From Solicoccozyma terricola (taxonomy: Eukaryota; Basidiomycota; Tremellomycetes; Filobasidiales; Piskurozymaceae), in NCBI GenBank assembly GCA_001600875.1, contig BCLD01000005.1:255667-319666 (forward strand): 64,000 nucleotides of DNA. Reading direction: 5' to 3'. Position numbers and translations under genes: made by a program. The notes beneath the pieces were generated by a model, which worked only from the letters and a program-made list of their open reading frames with translations, had not been told where the DNA came from and did not search any database. Positions 44,111 to 55,860 of this stretch are shown here, one piece after another (within the stretch, counting starts at the first letter, position 1; every line of letters begins with the position of its first letter).

Positions 44111-45663
44111 TTATACAATGAGAGGGACGTCCGGCACCTCTCCCAGGTCGTTTTCACCTCCATCAATTGCGGACGCTTCCACCCAGTTCCCGTGTATTCC
44201 CGCTGGCGGCGTTCGTTGTGTTAGCGAATACGTACAACCTCTGATTAGACCTTGACTCACGCTTCAACTTCAATGGAAGTCTCACGACAGCAACGGGCGG
44301 TCCGGTAAATGCCTTCGTGTCGAGGATGACGAGCTCGTTGACTCCCAGATCAAGTCTTTCGGCCAAAGCCATGACCCAGCCATCACCTTCTGGCGCCGCG
44401 CTTGAGCGAGGAATGAACACTGGTTCTTGGTAATGGGTCTCCCAGCCACTGAACGCGATGGTTCGATGAGCTGAATTTAAAAACTTGGACTATAAGACTC
44501 TCACCTGAAATAAACCTGGTGCTGTCCGGTGGTATTGTCGTGAGCGACGAGCGAATTCAAGCCTGATCGTATAGCCTAATTATCAGCGCCGAACCTAACG
44601 AGGCAATGCCAACTCTGGTATGACTGACCAGCGCGTACGTTCGGCGGAGGTGGGGGCATGCCCTCCGTCCCAGGTAACACGACAGCACAGATCCAAGAAT
44701 GCCTGAACTTGCCCGTGCCATCGCACAAGGTACGGTCATCCACCCTAGGAAATTCGCACGGCATATCGACCAGAACGACAGGATCTTCTAGGACGTTCGA
44801 AGATGATGCCAAATCGATCTTCCACCTGTAGATGCCCACAAGTTAAACAACATCCTTACAAAAGCGGGACTAGAGGAAATCTTACGTCACGTAATGACTG
44901 GCTGGAGGTCCCTTGGGGGGAGCGGCACCCTTGCGAGGGAGCCAGGTGAAATCCTGTCCCCTGACCAATGAGGACTGGAACACGCTGTTAAAGGAGTGGC
45001 GGTGAGTGCTTGCTTTGTGTTGCCAAGGATCAGCAAGACTCACATGGTTTTGCCGTGGTTCTCTTCCCAGCCAGAAGCGATGTGTCCGGGCTGCCCATGA
45101 CCCCACTCAAACCATTTGACCTCAGACTTGTCATGCAAGTCCCTGGGAACGACTGCGAACCTGATCGGCTGATCCGGGTCGTAGATCCAATGATGCCCTC
45201 CCGCCTTCATTCGTTCGACGTCGGCCGAGTAGGACCAGGAGTACACTAGGTAGAAGACGTTCAGCTGCACACATTATCTCACACGAGGCATATGACTTAC
45301 AGATCAAGTAGTTTTTGGCTGGCAGTCGAGGTCAATGGTCATCTTCGGGTATGGACAGGCACTTCGTCTTGTCACTCACTAAGGATACAATCGTGCATGA
45401 ATCCGACTTCTGGCCATTCGAACCAAACTTCTTTGGTGAGATTGCCTTCCTTGTCCAGCACAAAGTAGCAAATGTCCCTCGTGGCGAGACCTTTTGCTTC
45501 GTAACCCTGAGTGACAGAGCTAGGTTACAGCGGTTGCCAGATGAGAGACGTATATCACGCACATAGCAAACTAGCTCTCCTGTTTCCGTGTCCAGCTTGG
45601 GGTGGGCTGTGAACGTCTCCGATTTGAGATTAAAGGGATTATAGCGTAACGTAGCAAGTGTGT
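44111..45663 (-). pseudogene. Lignostilbene-type carotenoid cleavage oxygenase, N-terminal third missing
   Basis: Iron enzyme that splits a central double bond, as in lignostilbene to two vanillins. The readable part starts DTLATLRYNPFNLKSETFTA and continues HPKLDTETGEL, GYEAKGLATRDICYFVLD, WFEWPEVGFMHDC, MKAGGHHWIYDPDQPIRFAV, GHIASGWEEN, CEFPRVDDR, YQEPVFIPRSSAAPEGDGW and VRLPLKLKR..GIHGNWVE, ending VPDVPLIV. All four iron-ligand histidines of the family (TAHPK, MHDC, GHIAS, IHGNW) are in this part. In the family this block starts near residue 150-170; the earlier blades of the propeller are absent upstream, where regulator sequence stands instead. About six introns. See the junction finding for a possible in-frame fusion transcript. 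Confidence 0.8.
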
Positions 45664-45721
45664 CTACAGACGTGGTAGTGGGGCAGAGCAAAAATAAGCG
45701 AGAGTGCGCATGCAGGAAGAC

Positions 45722-47993
45722 CTGTCACACTTGATGGTCGAGCTAAGGTGACGCTCAGCAGCCTGCGGGTTCTTGGTCAGCAAAGCGCGTTGAAGGTTTG
45801 ACTCTGGTACCGTTAACATCAACTTACCTATCTAATATCGAGCATGCCCACCAGACACGACGCCTGCATTCCCTTTGTGCGATAGGTCCGTCAGGATGCC
45901 AGTCTGTGTGTAGACCAAGAGCATACGCCGTACGCACGGCGGCTACGGAGAAGCGTTTACCAGTCAACTTGCGCACACAGGCTCCGGAAAAGATACCCAA
46001 AACTCACCTCCAACGAGATCATAACATAGACAAGCATCGCCAGGATCTGATGCATGCAGTAGCAGAGTCGTGAGGAGGAGTACTTGAACTAATTTCCCGG
46101 AATCGGAATCGAACGATTAGCACCCGAGTCCAAATCTACACCCAACACAGGTCCCAACTCACCCTTCACTAGAGACGGTGGCCATCCTGAGTGCATTTGG
46201 AAGATGCGGCGAACTCGGCCGGTGACTGATAATAGGTCATACCGTGAGGAGTGAGCGACGAACACCTTGTGCAAACCGGCCGACCACCATCAAGTCAACA
46301 CATACATATATGACTTTCATGAGGCGCACTCATCCTCCCGATATGCGTCTCCACCATTGCAAACAAGACTTGAAACAAAGCGACTGTCACCTGATCCGTC
46401 TGCGTGGGTGATTTGAATTCCAAACGTTCCCTCATCGAGTTTGTAGTCGCTGGATAGGTCGCCGTCCTCCTCTTCAGAATCTCATTATAAAACGTGGCAT
46501 ATCCTTGCCTTATCATTTCTTCGTGTAAGATTGGGTAAATCTGGTGAGTATGGGCAAAGTAATGATTGAACAAGTCGGTAGCAATCCGAGGTTCAGGCCA
46601 AGTGATACCATCAATCTCATCCCAGAATGTAGAGCCGGATTGGTGCCTAGTTTCACCATACTCCTCGGAAGCGTTCCTTGACATGGCAGCGACGATATCC
46701 GTATCGGAGAGTGAGAGCGTGCCAAGTATCAAAGATGTAAAACTAACGCTGGAAACCGTATCGAAATATTCCACATTCCTGTGATCCGTAGCGATTTTCC
46801 CTTGAAGTCCAGCTTGTCGTGTTGTTTCTATCGCTGGCGAGGTATTGCCATTTGAATAACCGTCGAAACCAGGACTGACGAGGTTCACCGCGTTGTCATT
46901 CACACGTCGGGTACTGGGACCAGCAACGACGTTTGGCGAAACAGATATCCTGGCAGTGCGCGGGAGAGAAGAATAGTCATTGTTGATATGCGGTAGGTCG
47001 GAGCGTTCCCACATGCTCTCAGCAGGTTTCAGGAAAGGTAGATCTTGTTGTAATGATGTCTTGCCCTGATGATTTATTTCCGGTTGTTCGTAGACGTTAG
47101 GTACTGGACCAGGTTGGAAAGCTGATCCTTCTGGTGGAAGAGAGTCGGAAACTAATCTAGGAGATCTAGAGCGAGATCCAGGTTGAATCGAAAGATTAGA
47201 ATGACAGAGCGAGATCTCGTCGCATTTGAAGGAGTGCAGATCCCATCCCAGACATACCTCTCATCTACCGTATTATTTCTTCTCACCCCACTTGCATGCC
47301 TCCCATCTCCCCACAACCCCACGTTATCATCTACCTCTCTCCATTGCGATTGTACTATAGTCGGTGTCGCGATGTGAGCTGGACCGGAAATCGCGCTGTC
47401 ATGTGGTGATGAGCCACGTTGACGAGATTCTAGGTCTTTGATACGTTCTTCCAGTTGAGCTAGATAGCTAGAGGGGTTTTTGCGGCGCAGGTATTGACCA
47501 GAGTCAGTCAGTGAATCCTCATCCAGATTGATGATGTGTTGAGCGATCGTCCACTGCTTACCTCGTCGATACAGACACACTAGGCGATCTCTTATCAACA
47601 TCATACACACATTGAGATCCTGATTCCAAGCACGAAGAACATGCTGGTATTTGGGAATCGCACTGACGGTCGCGAAAACAAGGAGATGGATGGCAAAAAC
47701 ATTTCAGCCTCAGTCGTCGTCGACAAGGTTTCTTCACCTCCAAGCCAACCAATCTCGCTCAAACCCCATCGTACCTTTGTTTTTTTGCTCCTACAAGTTC
47801 CACAAGCACGAGAGACACGTTTCCTCTTGGCACCTTGTTCACGTTGTCTTCCAGTTTCAGACCCTTGCCCACCTTTGGACTGAGTGGGCATAGAACCACT
47901 CGGACGACTTGGACCACTCGGACCACTCGGACCACTCGGACTACTTCCGGACTGCCTAGACTCGACGCGTACGGGTTGTAGTAGTCCTTGCAT
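45722..47993 (-). pseudogene. Zn2Cys6 transcription factor, C-terminally truncated
   Basis: Fungal regulator. The likely start at 47993 (MQGLLQPVRVESRQSG) is followed by a repeated Gly-Pro-Ser tract, KRKRVSRACGTCRSKKTK, an intron, and CDSQIPACSSCLESGSQC, completing the binuclear zinc cluster. A linker coiled coil (SSYLAQLEERIKDLESRQRG) comes next. A fungal_trans middle region is seen: NHYFAHTHQIYPILHEEMI, ALFQVLFAMVETHIGRM, then VAAVRTAYALGLHTDWHPDG, RECRRRVWWACSILDR and LLSVTLARPSSVT. There the homology stops at 45722; the remaining half of the usual domain is missing and oxygenase sequence begins after 58 nt. An ATG at 48308 would add an unlikely leader. Confidence 0.75.
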
Positions 47994-48339
47994 CGAATGA
48001 GGTGCCGGAGTGCGCGTAATGCAGGATATGTGCGAGGCCCTGCCGAGTAGACGATCGATTGCCAGGTATGATGGATTGGAGGCGGATAAGGAGGGGTCCC
48101 ATAGGATCCCATAGGGAGCTCCGCCGATCTTCGGGGAGCTCGCTACCGAACGGTTTACGTCATCACGTGACAAATATCCAACAGCGGCCGTGCGCGGACC
48201 CGACCGGACCGCGGACCGGACCGCGGACAACAACGCCGGCTTCCGACCGGAAGCAATTAAATGTGTTTGTTCCTGGTGGGTGGCGATGTCGTCCAGGTAG
48301 GTAACCAAGTAGTTTCTGACGGTTGTTTCCTGGATGGTG

Positions 48340-49042
48340 GTAATGCTTGATGAGCCCGTTGTTAATCCCCTTCTCTGGTGGGATCAATCATGTATGCAGC
48401 AACCATCACTCGACCTGACATCGCACATGCTGCTGGTATCCTGGCTCGCACAGCAAGCAAATGGAATAAGACACATGTCCATGCAGCAAGACATCTCCTT
48501 TGATACCTGCGTGGTACCTCCGACCTCTGCTTGACTTTTGATGGGACATCAGGCAAGCGAATTGTGCTTGGGTATGCAGATGCAGACTGGGGAGGATGTT
48601 TGGACACTCGGCGATCAACTACTGGCTATCTCTTCAAGACATTTGGAGGACCAGTAGCTTGGAAATCACGACGTCAATCCACTACCGCTCTCTCCACCAC
48701 GGAGGCGGAATACATGGCCTCGGCAGATGCAACAAGGCAAGCTATCTGGCTCCAACTTCTCCTCGAGGACCTCNGACAAGGGATATCAGGACCACTACCT
48801 ATCCTAAATGACAACAATGCGGCAATCCTACTCTCCGAGAACCCCGTCAATCATGATCGATCCAAGCACATTGACATTCGCCATCATTTCCTCAGGGACA
48901 AGGTACTCGATAACACTGTGGAATTATTGCACGTCCCTACAGAGGACAACCTTGCAGATATCCTCACCAAACCTCTAGGCTCTGACGTCTTCACAGGTCT
49001 TCGTACAAGGGTGGGGATTGAGACGGCACCGACAAGGTAGTG
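48340..49042 (+). pseudogene. 5'-truncated copia element: RT end and RNase H
   Basis: Reads SLVGSIMYAATITRPDIAHA, then YADADWGGCLDTRRSTTGYL, STTEAEYMASADATRQAIWL, NDNNAAILLSENPVNHDRSK, HIDIRHHFLRDKV and NLADILTKPLGSDVF to a stop at 49038-49040. One in-frame TGA (near 48523) replaces an Arg codon before YLRGT, and one N lies at 48774. Upstream parts of the polyprotein are gone. A polypurine tract and LTR-F follow directly. Confidence 0.88.
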
Positions 49043-49086
49043 AGAACCCCAGCTCTCTTCCCTCCCATGCTCGAGCGAGGGGGTGT

Positions 49087-49298
49087 GTTGAATATCAGCA
49101 CTGTTCACGTGTCTAGGTTATCATGACAATGTGGGCGTCCATCTCAACTCTACTCATCTCACCACCAGATGGGCTCTCTTCTCTTCAACATCACTATAGT
49201 TGCTGAGGCAGAGATCCCAGGTAGGCTCTCTTGTAACTACAACTCTTCAACATCACTATAGTTGCTGAGGCAGAGATCCCAGTCCATTCCTCTTAACA
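49087..49298 (+). repeat. LTR-F, 3' LTR of the truncated copia element
   Basis: 212 bp from TGTTGAATATCAGCAC to TTCCTCTTAACA after CTCGAGCGAGGGGGTG. It carries the internal direct repeat seen in the copy at 34918, with units at about 49186-49225 and 49244-49283. Confidence 0.9.
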
Positions 49299-49559
49299 GA
49301 GATATCCTTCCGAGTTTGCATCCGTGCTTACATTTACCAGTTAGTGCCTTGGTTCGCTGCTCCCGCGTAGGCATTGTGCCCTTGACTTCATCCGAAGGAA
49401 CCACCAAGCTATTCAACTCAGTTCTGGGATAGATCAGGAAGCACCGGAAGTAAATAGGCAAACGATGGCTATTGAAATCGCAACTGAAATCGCACTCTCG
49501 ACGCGTGTAACCGCAACTACTTAAAAACTCTCAAAGTTGTCCATCATCAACCCCGATAT
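49299..49559. other. No gene seen
   Basis: Short stretch between the LTR and a decayed NTF2-like fragment. Confidence 0.35.
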
Positions 49560-49599
49560 CGACATTTATCGACACTCGCTCCATCCACACACTCGGACC

Positions 49600-49790
49600 A
49601 ATCCAATGACGGCGGTTGGAAAACTTGGGAAAATTCGCCGACTTCCAAGCCCTAGACCCGTTCTTTCCGATCATCGAAGAAGGCCTGGCTGGTCTGGCGG
49701 ACGGTGAGCAGTTCTTCGAGGACGTAGTTTTTGAGTACGTCATTACAGGAAAACAGCAATATGAACCTTCCGAGGCACGAGTTTGATCAG
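49600..49790 (+). pseudogene. SnoaL/NTF2-like protein relic
   Basis: Plus strand reads LGKFADFQALDPFFPIIEEG, then LAGLADGEQFFEDVVFEYVI. The pattern of a Pro-Phe-rich start, LADG.FF and D.VVFEYVI is the usual opening of SnoaL-like ketosteroid-isomerase-fold proteins. The frame drifts off after GKQQYE and no start codon fits, so it is a fragment. Confidence 0.4.
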
Positions 49791-50168
49791 GTGGACATCT
49801 CGTTCTCGCAAACAAATCAACAGCTCCACAACCCTTCAACACCAGGTCTTCCTTTTCTCGAAGACCTTACAACTATCGTGAGTGTTCATCATATGGTGCC
49901 TCTTCATCCATTCCTCCAATCTTCGTTCCGCCTCCGATCAGGTCTCTGCTGTCAAGCACCCCCCTCCCCCAAGACATGTCCCATGATCGCCCCAGCCGTT
50001 TCAGGTCAAGTGCAATGTATTCGGCATAACATTATCATATTTACGATGGTGTATTATAACTGTATCACGGAAAGCTTTCCATATTGCACTTCATAACCCT
50101 ACCTCAGGCAAGCCATGGGTAATTCTTCCACGGAGCTAGGGCTTCATGATCTGCGGTCAACTGCCCAG
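49791..50168. other. No gene seen
   Basis: Downstream of the leftward GH79 gene. Nothing recognised. Confidence 0.35.
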
Positions 50169-52294
50169 CTACTTGAAGCAAAGCAGAACAACTTCAGAAG
50201 CCGACACGTTCAACGACCCCTGTGAAACATCCTCCTCCTGCGGTGTACCGTTCGGGACACCCGAGGGGGTGTTGTAATCGACCGAAGCATAGGTTCTGGG
50301 GGGGGAAAAAGTTAGCTGAGGGCAATGACTGCGTCATCATATCCGTCCACTCACAGTCCAGACGTCGCGTTTGTAGAGGGGATGGACAGCCTCTTGGCCG
50401 TGATCTTTCCAGAGTGAACCAGGCCATTGAGGTATATGGTCGAATTTGCCCGCGTGGAGTTCTGCGACGGGATATATATCTCCGAATTGATGATGACAAG
50501 ACGGGCGAGCTTGGCATCTTCCCAGATGGCGTATGCGGAGAGGGTCTCGGAATTGGTGCCAATCTCGCTCACGCAGGATTGCCCGGAAGAACCGATCGCT
50601 TCGTTTACCACAAGAGTTCCGTAGAAGGCAGGGAGAATGTGGGGTCTGGACGAAAGTCCTACGCCGTCGTCTGCACCTGCGATCGGTTGAAAGAAGTTGT
50701 ACCTATATCCCACGCCGTGATGGAAATGCATCTGCTGTATTCCGACCGATGCGGCTTGGAGGGCGTTGTCCACCATCCAGATCGCAGCTTCACCGCTGTT
50801 GCTGATACCGGGAGCTCCATGACTTGTGCCGCCACAAATTCAGCATCGTATTTCAAGAAACTAATAACTTGATGCTGATGAACTCACTTTGCGTAACTGT
50901 TGGTTTCGCCCTGAGTAGTTGGTATGGGAGGGATTAGGCAGATGCATGGCGTTACCAAGGTTGTGGAAAGTCACTCACAAGAATGTACGGCAAACCGACG
51001 GTCCTCGCTCGGCTCACCTCCTTCGCATGCCGAGTCATGTTTGAGCGGATGTTATCCTTGTTCATCAGATCGCCCTGGTTTGGCTGAGGGAATCCTGGGT
51101 AGGCGTATACACCCTGGTGTGTATCGTACTAGTCCATCAAGTGGAAATTCAGAAGAAAGGTATGGAGATTCTGCTTACCGCATAATGGTGCTCTCCAAAT
51201 GTACCTAGCAGCTTCCCTGCATCCCCGGTCACAAATCCGGCGTTGATGACGGATTCTGCATCCCACTGGCCCGAGAAGAACCCTGTAAAGGCCGGCCCTT
51301 CCATCTTAGGCTCTGAGGGTCCTCCCATTTGGAGAACTTTGGACACCTTTTCCACGGCCGATTGCCATAGTTGCACGTAGCTGGTTGGTGTCCAACCGGG
51401 AAATCCGTAAACGTCAACCTGGGTGCAAGCTGCCGGTCAATGCGGTTGGTCATTTGACAAGTCAGTGAAGAACGGCGCACTTCGTTACCAATCTCGACCC
51501 TATCAAGGGTGACGTTTTCCATGAGCTTTTTCCTCGAGCCTTGGAAAGTATCCGCCTGTCTCGGATGTCAAACGGTCTGAGTTGCATGTTCATTCATTAC
51601 CTTGCCAGGCTAAATTCACTGACCAGCAAGGAAGCCTGCGCTACGATCTCGGTCAGGTTAAGGGCTTTAAGGTTGAGGCCCCAAATGCTATGGCAATGAT
51701 GGGCTGTCAGCTCAAAGTTGGAATAGGTAACCCAGGATGTAGACGGCAGACCCACAACTTGGTTCCCTTGGGCAGGTTCGACGAAATAGCGTAAAAATCT
51801 TTCCCAATTCCAACGACTGTAGCCTCCGGGAAGGGAATGGTAGCGCTCGCCGGCGGAAATGTAGAGTTCATCACGGCTACTCCGGGCTGGATGTAACCGT
51901 GGTCTTCGCTGTCGGCTATGTGGAGCATGATCCGTTAGGTAGTGCCCCTCCTCTCGGGCTCCTGTACTCACCTCCCACTCGGAATGGCGGCGAGACACCC
52001 GTGAAGGAACTCATGACCGACAACACCTGATTAACATAAGTGTTGGGCTCTCCCACTGCTTCACCTGCCCAAGAGGTCCATCTGTCCATCTCGATCGAGA
52101 AGCCGATCAGACTTTGTGACAGCTTTTCAGCGAAAGCTGGACGTGCCGCTGGCAAAAAGACGGTGGCGTTCGGCGCTGCGACGGCATGATCGCTCAGAGC
52201 GAGGCCAATCGAAACGCCAGTTGCGATAATGGTAGGGTAATGCACTGGACGGGAACATTCAGCTCTGTTCGGAAGACAAGACAGAGATGCCTCA
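50169..52294 (-). CDS. GH79 glycosidase (beta-glucuronidase-like)
   Basis: Releases beta-linked glucuronic acid from polysaccharides or glycoproteins, by family. N-terminal hydrophobic stretch IIATGVSIGLALSDHAVAAP suggests secretion. Then PAFAEKLSQSLIGFSIEMDR, TYVNQVLSVMSSFTGVSPPF and RVGG, the GH79 opening. VEIGNEV near 51500 carries the acid/base Glu, VDVYGFPGWTPTSYVQLWQS follows, and a GETNSY-type segment with the probable nucleophile lies near 50890-51000. MHFHHGVGYRYNFFQPI and the end NVSASEVVLLCF belong to the C-terminal beta domain. About ten introns. The start is unclear: ATG 52294 is placed well behind a TATAAA at 52398-52403 (minus strand), but joining it in frame needs an intron I could not fix. 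Confidence 0.78.
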
Positions 52295-52397
52295 TGCAAA
52301 CTCACTGCTGGCGAAATAAATTCTGGAGCGTGGGACCTTGACGACTACTATAGGATGCGGGGCAATGGCAACCAAATTAGGAACCCACCTGCCCCCG

Positions 52398-52403
52398 TTT
52401 ATA
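52398..52403 (-). promoter_or_regulatory. TATA box of the GH79 gene
   Basis: TATAAA on the minus strand, about 105 bases before the candidate ATG at 52294. Confidence 0.45.
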
Positions 52404-53440
52404 CGTCCACAAAGTCAGATCACCCACAAGGGTTTGCTATACAAGCTGGCAACGGGACCGGTGCCCCGATGGAGATACATGCAAGGAGATACGGGGCATT
52501 AGATCGGAGGTGCGGTCCGGTCAGTCAGGTCTGGAAGATATGTGTACCCTCCTACCCAAAGCCTAGGCCTTAGCTTTGCTTGGCGACTTCATAAGGGGCG
52601 CCGCCCTACCAGTGACGTTCTAACCCTCAACAGATGTGGATTCCCACACCCGAACGACCCGGTCTTTGATCACGTGGGAGGCCTGACAGGTGGCATCTGG
52701 AGAAGGATCGGAACGGTCATAGAATTGCTTTGAGATTTCATTTCTATTCCGAGTTCTCATTTCTATTTCGAGTTCTAAGTCCCAAACTCCCGATGGCCTT
52801 CCGGCATACATCCGCTGTATTTCCTGACAACGGAAAGAATGTCCAACTGAAACATGACGTGCACGGAACATGTTGAATATACACAATCCCAAACAGCTTG
52901 ATTGACACTGTAGAGAACAAGACCAGTCATAGATTTGCAATAGACTTTTTCGTTTCTATTTTCGAGTTTATGACATTCAACCAATCCCACCCGTCATAGG
53001 CTTGTTCGGCATTACCCTTCCAAAACTAAGTCTACTCAATTTTGTCCTTTGGAAGATTTGCTGCCGGCAGCAAGTCTCACACCGATGGCCTGCCGGACCG
53101 ACCCTTCTGATGAATCCAAGTCGCATATATTCGCTGTCACAGGATGGATTACGGACCCTCATTCCTGTCGCACGGGCAGCTTGACCGCATTTCCCCCCGG
53201 ACCGGAGCACCGGAAGCCCCAGGTTTCGTCCACATGATTTGCCTCCTTTGGTTGTTCTCATACACTCTTAACCCACATAACCAGTTGGATTAGATCCGCG
53301 GAGCCCAATTCAGTTCATTGCCCAGAAGCAGGACATATAAGGGAGAAGGTTCCAAGCCGTGAACTCGATCACTCTTCCTCTCCCAGTCAACCCACACTCC
53401 CAAAGACTACCCAGACCCAAGACACTCTACCTGACGAACA
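52404..53440. other. Divergent upstream region, no gene seen
   Basis: About 1 kb between the leftward GH79 gene and the rightward permease. A small tandem repeat of TTCATTTCTATT-type units lies near 52736-52775. A TATAA at 53336-53340 stands about 100 bases before the permease start. Confidence 0.5.
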
Positions 53441-55860
53441 ATGGGTTTCGGGTTCAAGTGAGTAGCAGGAAAGAGGAAGGCTGATGACCTTGTTCCTGAC
53501 GATCCTCTCCCTCGCCCTATGTGCAAACAGGAAAGATCAACGGGACATCGACGCTGAAGCGGTCTCCCGATTTGCCGATGCTAGTAAAAGGATCAACGCG
53601 GAAGTTGGGAATGTCGATGGGTTCAAACAGAACAGTAGGGCCTACGTGAGTACTTGCAGGCTGGGCCGTGGTGGGAATTACAGGCTGATGACCGGCTGGC
53701 CATTTGTTTGTTGCTCTAGTTGATGGCCGTTATCGCTTACCTTGGTGTGAGTGCCTTGACACGTACCCTTATAGACACTGTGATCTGATAGACCCTCTGA
53801 TTCGCCTCACAGATCGTTCTATTCGGTTACGACACTGGCCTCGGAGGTGGTGTCCTCAAGCTCCCTTCCTTCATCCGCGACTTTAATATCGTTGGAGACA
53901 AAGTCTACGTTGCCAACCTTTCCGCCAACATCGTTTCAATCCTTCAAGGAGGAGCATTCTTTGGTGCTCTTGGTGCTGCACCAGTCTCCAATGCCATCGG
54001 TAGGAAATGGGCTCTCATGATCTTTTGTTGGATCTTCGTATTAGGTGGTGTTCTTCAAGTTGCTGGAATCACAATTTCATTCCTGTACGCAGGGAGATTC
54101 TTTGCTGGACTTGGTGTTGGTGGTCTTTCTTCAATTTGTCCCACATATGTTGGTGAACTCGCTCCTAGGAACATTAGGGCGAACATTACGGGTCTTTTCC
54201 AAGTGTTGGTTGTTATCGGTGTCGCTTTGTCTTACTGGATCAACTACGGTGTCAGCTTTATGGATGGCAAGTCATCCAAGCAGTGGAGGATCTCAATCGG
54301 ATTGTGAGTGTGCTTTCCTGGTTATAGGAATGAACTTTCACTAACAAGACATGCTCTGGATCACAGCCAACTTGTCCCCGTTGGTCTCATGATCTGCCTC
54401 TTACCATTCATCAAGGAGTCCCCCCGATGGCTCGCCTCCAAGGGCCGTAACGCCGAAGCCCTTGCCAACCTCGCCTGGGTCCGAAAGCGCAACACCGACT
54501 CGGAGCTCGTTCAACTCGAACTCGCTGAAATCGTTGCCGGAATCGAAGAGGACAGGGCAGCCACCGCGGGTACCAAGTGGACTCACGAGATCACCAGGAA
54601 AGGTAACCCGAAGAGGTTCTTCATCGCTGTCGTCATCTTCGTCCTGCAACAATGGTCAGGTCAGAACTCTATCAACTACTATGCGCCAACCATCTTCAAT
54701 GCGTGAGTTACGGACGTTGTGCGCCTACTGTCTTCGATCGCTGACATCTTTGTTCCTCCGCCGCGCACAGCATCGGTATCCAGGGCACTTCCGCCTCTCT
54801 CCTCGCTTCCGGTGTCTATGGTCTCGTCAAAATCGTCGCCACCACCGCCTTTGTGTTGTTTGGTATCGAGCGAGCCGGTCGTAAGAAGTTCATGACCTTT
54901 GGGTGAGTGGGCGGACATCCTCTTCGAAATCATCACCCGTCTAACGACGTCGTCCCCCCCCCCCCCCCCCCCCNNNNNNNNNNNNNNNNNNNNNNNNNNN
55001 NNNNNNNNNNNNNNNNNNNNNNNNNNNNNNNNNNNNNNNNNNNNNNNNNNNNNNNNNNNNNNNNNNNNNNNNNCCCCCCCGCGGCCGCCCGGCCGCAGTG
55101 CTTTCTGGATGGGTGCCTTCCTCTTCATGATCGGCGCGGTGTTCATCACCCACGTACCCAACCCCAAGGCCACTTCTCCATCTGGTGCTTCCATTGGCAT
55201 GGCCGTCCTCATCTACCTCTTTGTCATTCCTTACTGCTTCTCATGGGGTGTCATGTGTTGGGTTATTTGTGCCGAGATCTTCAGCACCCGTTCCCGAGCT
55301 TGTGAGTGAGCAAATGTGGAGAGGCTTTGGTTGTGTATGATATTGACCACCCTCCTTCATCTCTGCAGATGGTCTCGCTGTTGCCTCCGCTTCTCAATGG
55401 CTCAACAACTTCGCTGTATCCCGTGCTACCCCTATCATGGTCGTCAAGATGTCAAATGGAAAGGTATTCTTCTTCTTTGCGGCCATGAACGTGCTCTCCT
55501 TGCTGTTTGCTCTCTGGATGCCAGAGACCTCCAAGCACTCTCTTGAGGCTATGGGTGAGTTGCGAAGCGCGATGTTCGTACTATCGCAAGCCCGCTGACG
55601 CTTCGTCCTTCCCACCAGACGTCCTCTTCGGTGCTACCACTCTCGAGGAGCGAGAGGCCGAGATCGCCGCCAAGGCCCAACGAATCGAAAGCGGCCGTGA
55701 CATCGAGGGCGGTTCCATCGGTGGTGGTTCCATCGAAGCCGAAGCCGAGAAGTACGGCGACACCGAGCACGTCGACAACTCGCAGAACTTCGTAAACGAC
55801 CGCGTCGACTATGCCACCAAGGGTGGTCCACACGCTGTCTTCGGTTCGGGTGTTCAGTGA
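53441..55860 (+). CDS. MFS quinate/sugar permease
   Basis: Twelve-TM importer. MGFGFK is followed by an intron, then INAEVGNVDGFKQNSRAY and LFGYDTGLGGGVLKLPSFI. Sugar-porter marks include NAIGRKWALMIFCW, YAGRFFAGLGVGGLSSICPT, VGELAPRNIRANITGLFQVL, IKESPRWLASKGR, LQQWSGQNSINYYAPTIF, ERAGRKKFMTFG and PETSKHSLEAMDVLFG at the end. GxGGGVL in TM1 and EAMDVLFG at the end are typical of fungal quinate permeases and their relatives, so quinate or a plant sugar acid is the likely cargo. A scaffold gap of 100 N bordered by poly-C lies in an intron after KKFMTFG; the exons on either side appear complete. A TATAA stands 100 bp upstream. Confidence 0.88.
54974..55073. other. Scaffold gap (100 N) between C runs
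   Basis: Exactly 100 N, preceded by 20 C and followed by 7 C and a GCGGCCGC site. The run of C most likely broke the assembly. It lies inside an intron of the permease gene. Confidence 0.95.

Noticed and set aside
46089..46131. A minus-strand GTTCGATTCC box resembling the T-arm of a tRNA gene
   Set aside because: No matching acceptor stem or A box upstream; the sequence lies in intron/exon material of the regulator gene.
49186..49283. Two spaced repeats that could suggest a small repeat array
   Set aside because: They lie inside an LTR and recur with it at 34.9 kb; no CRISPR-like array occurs in the window.
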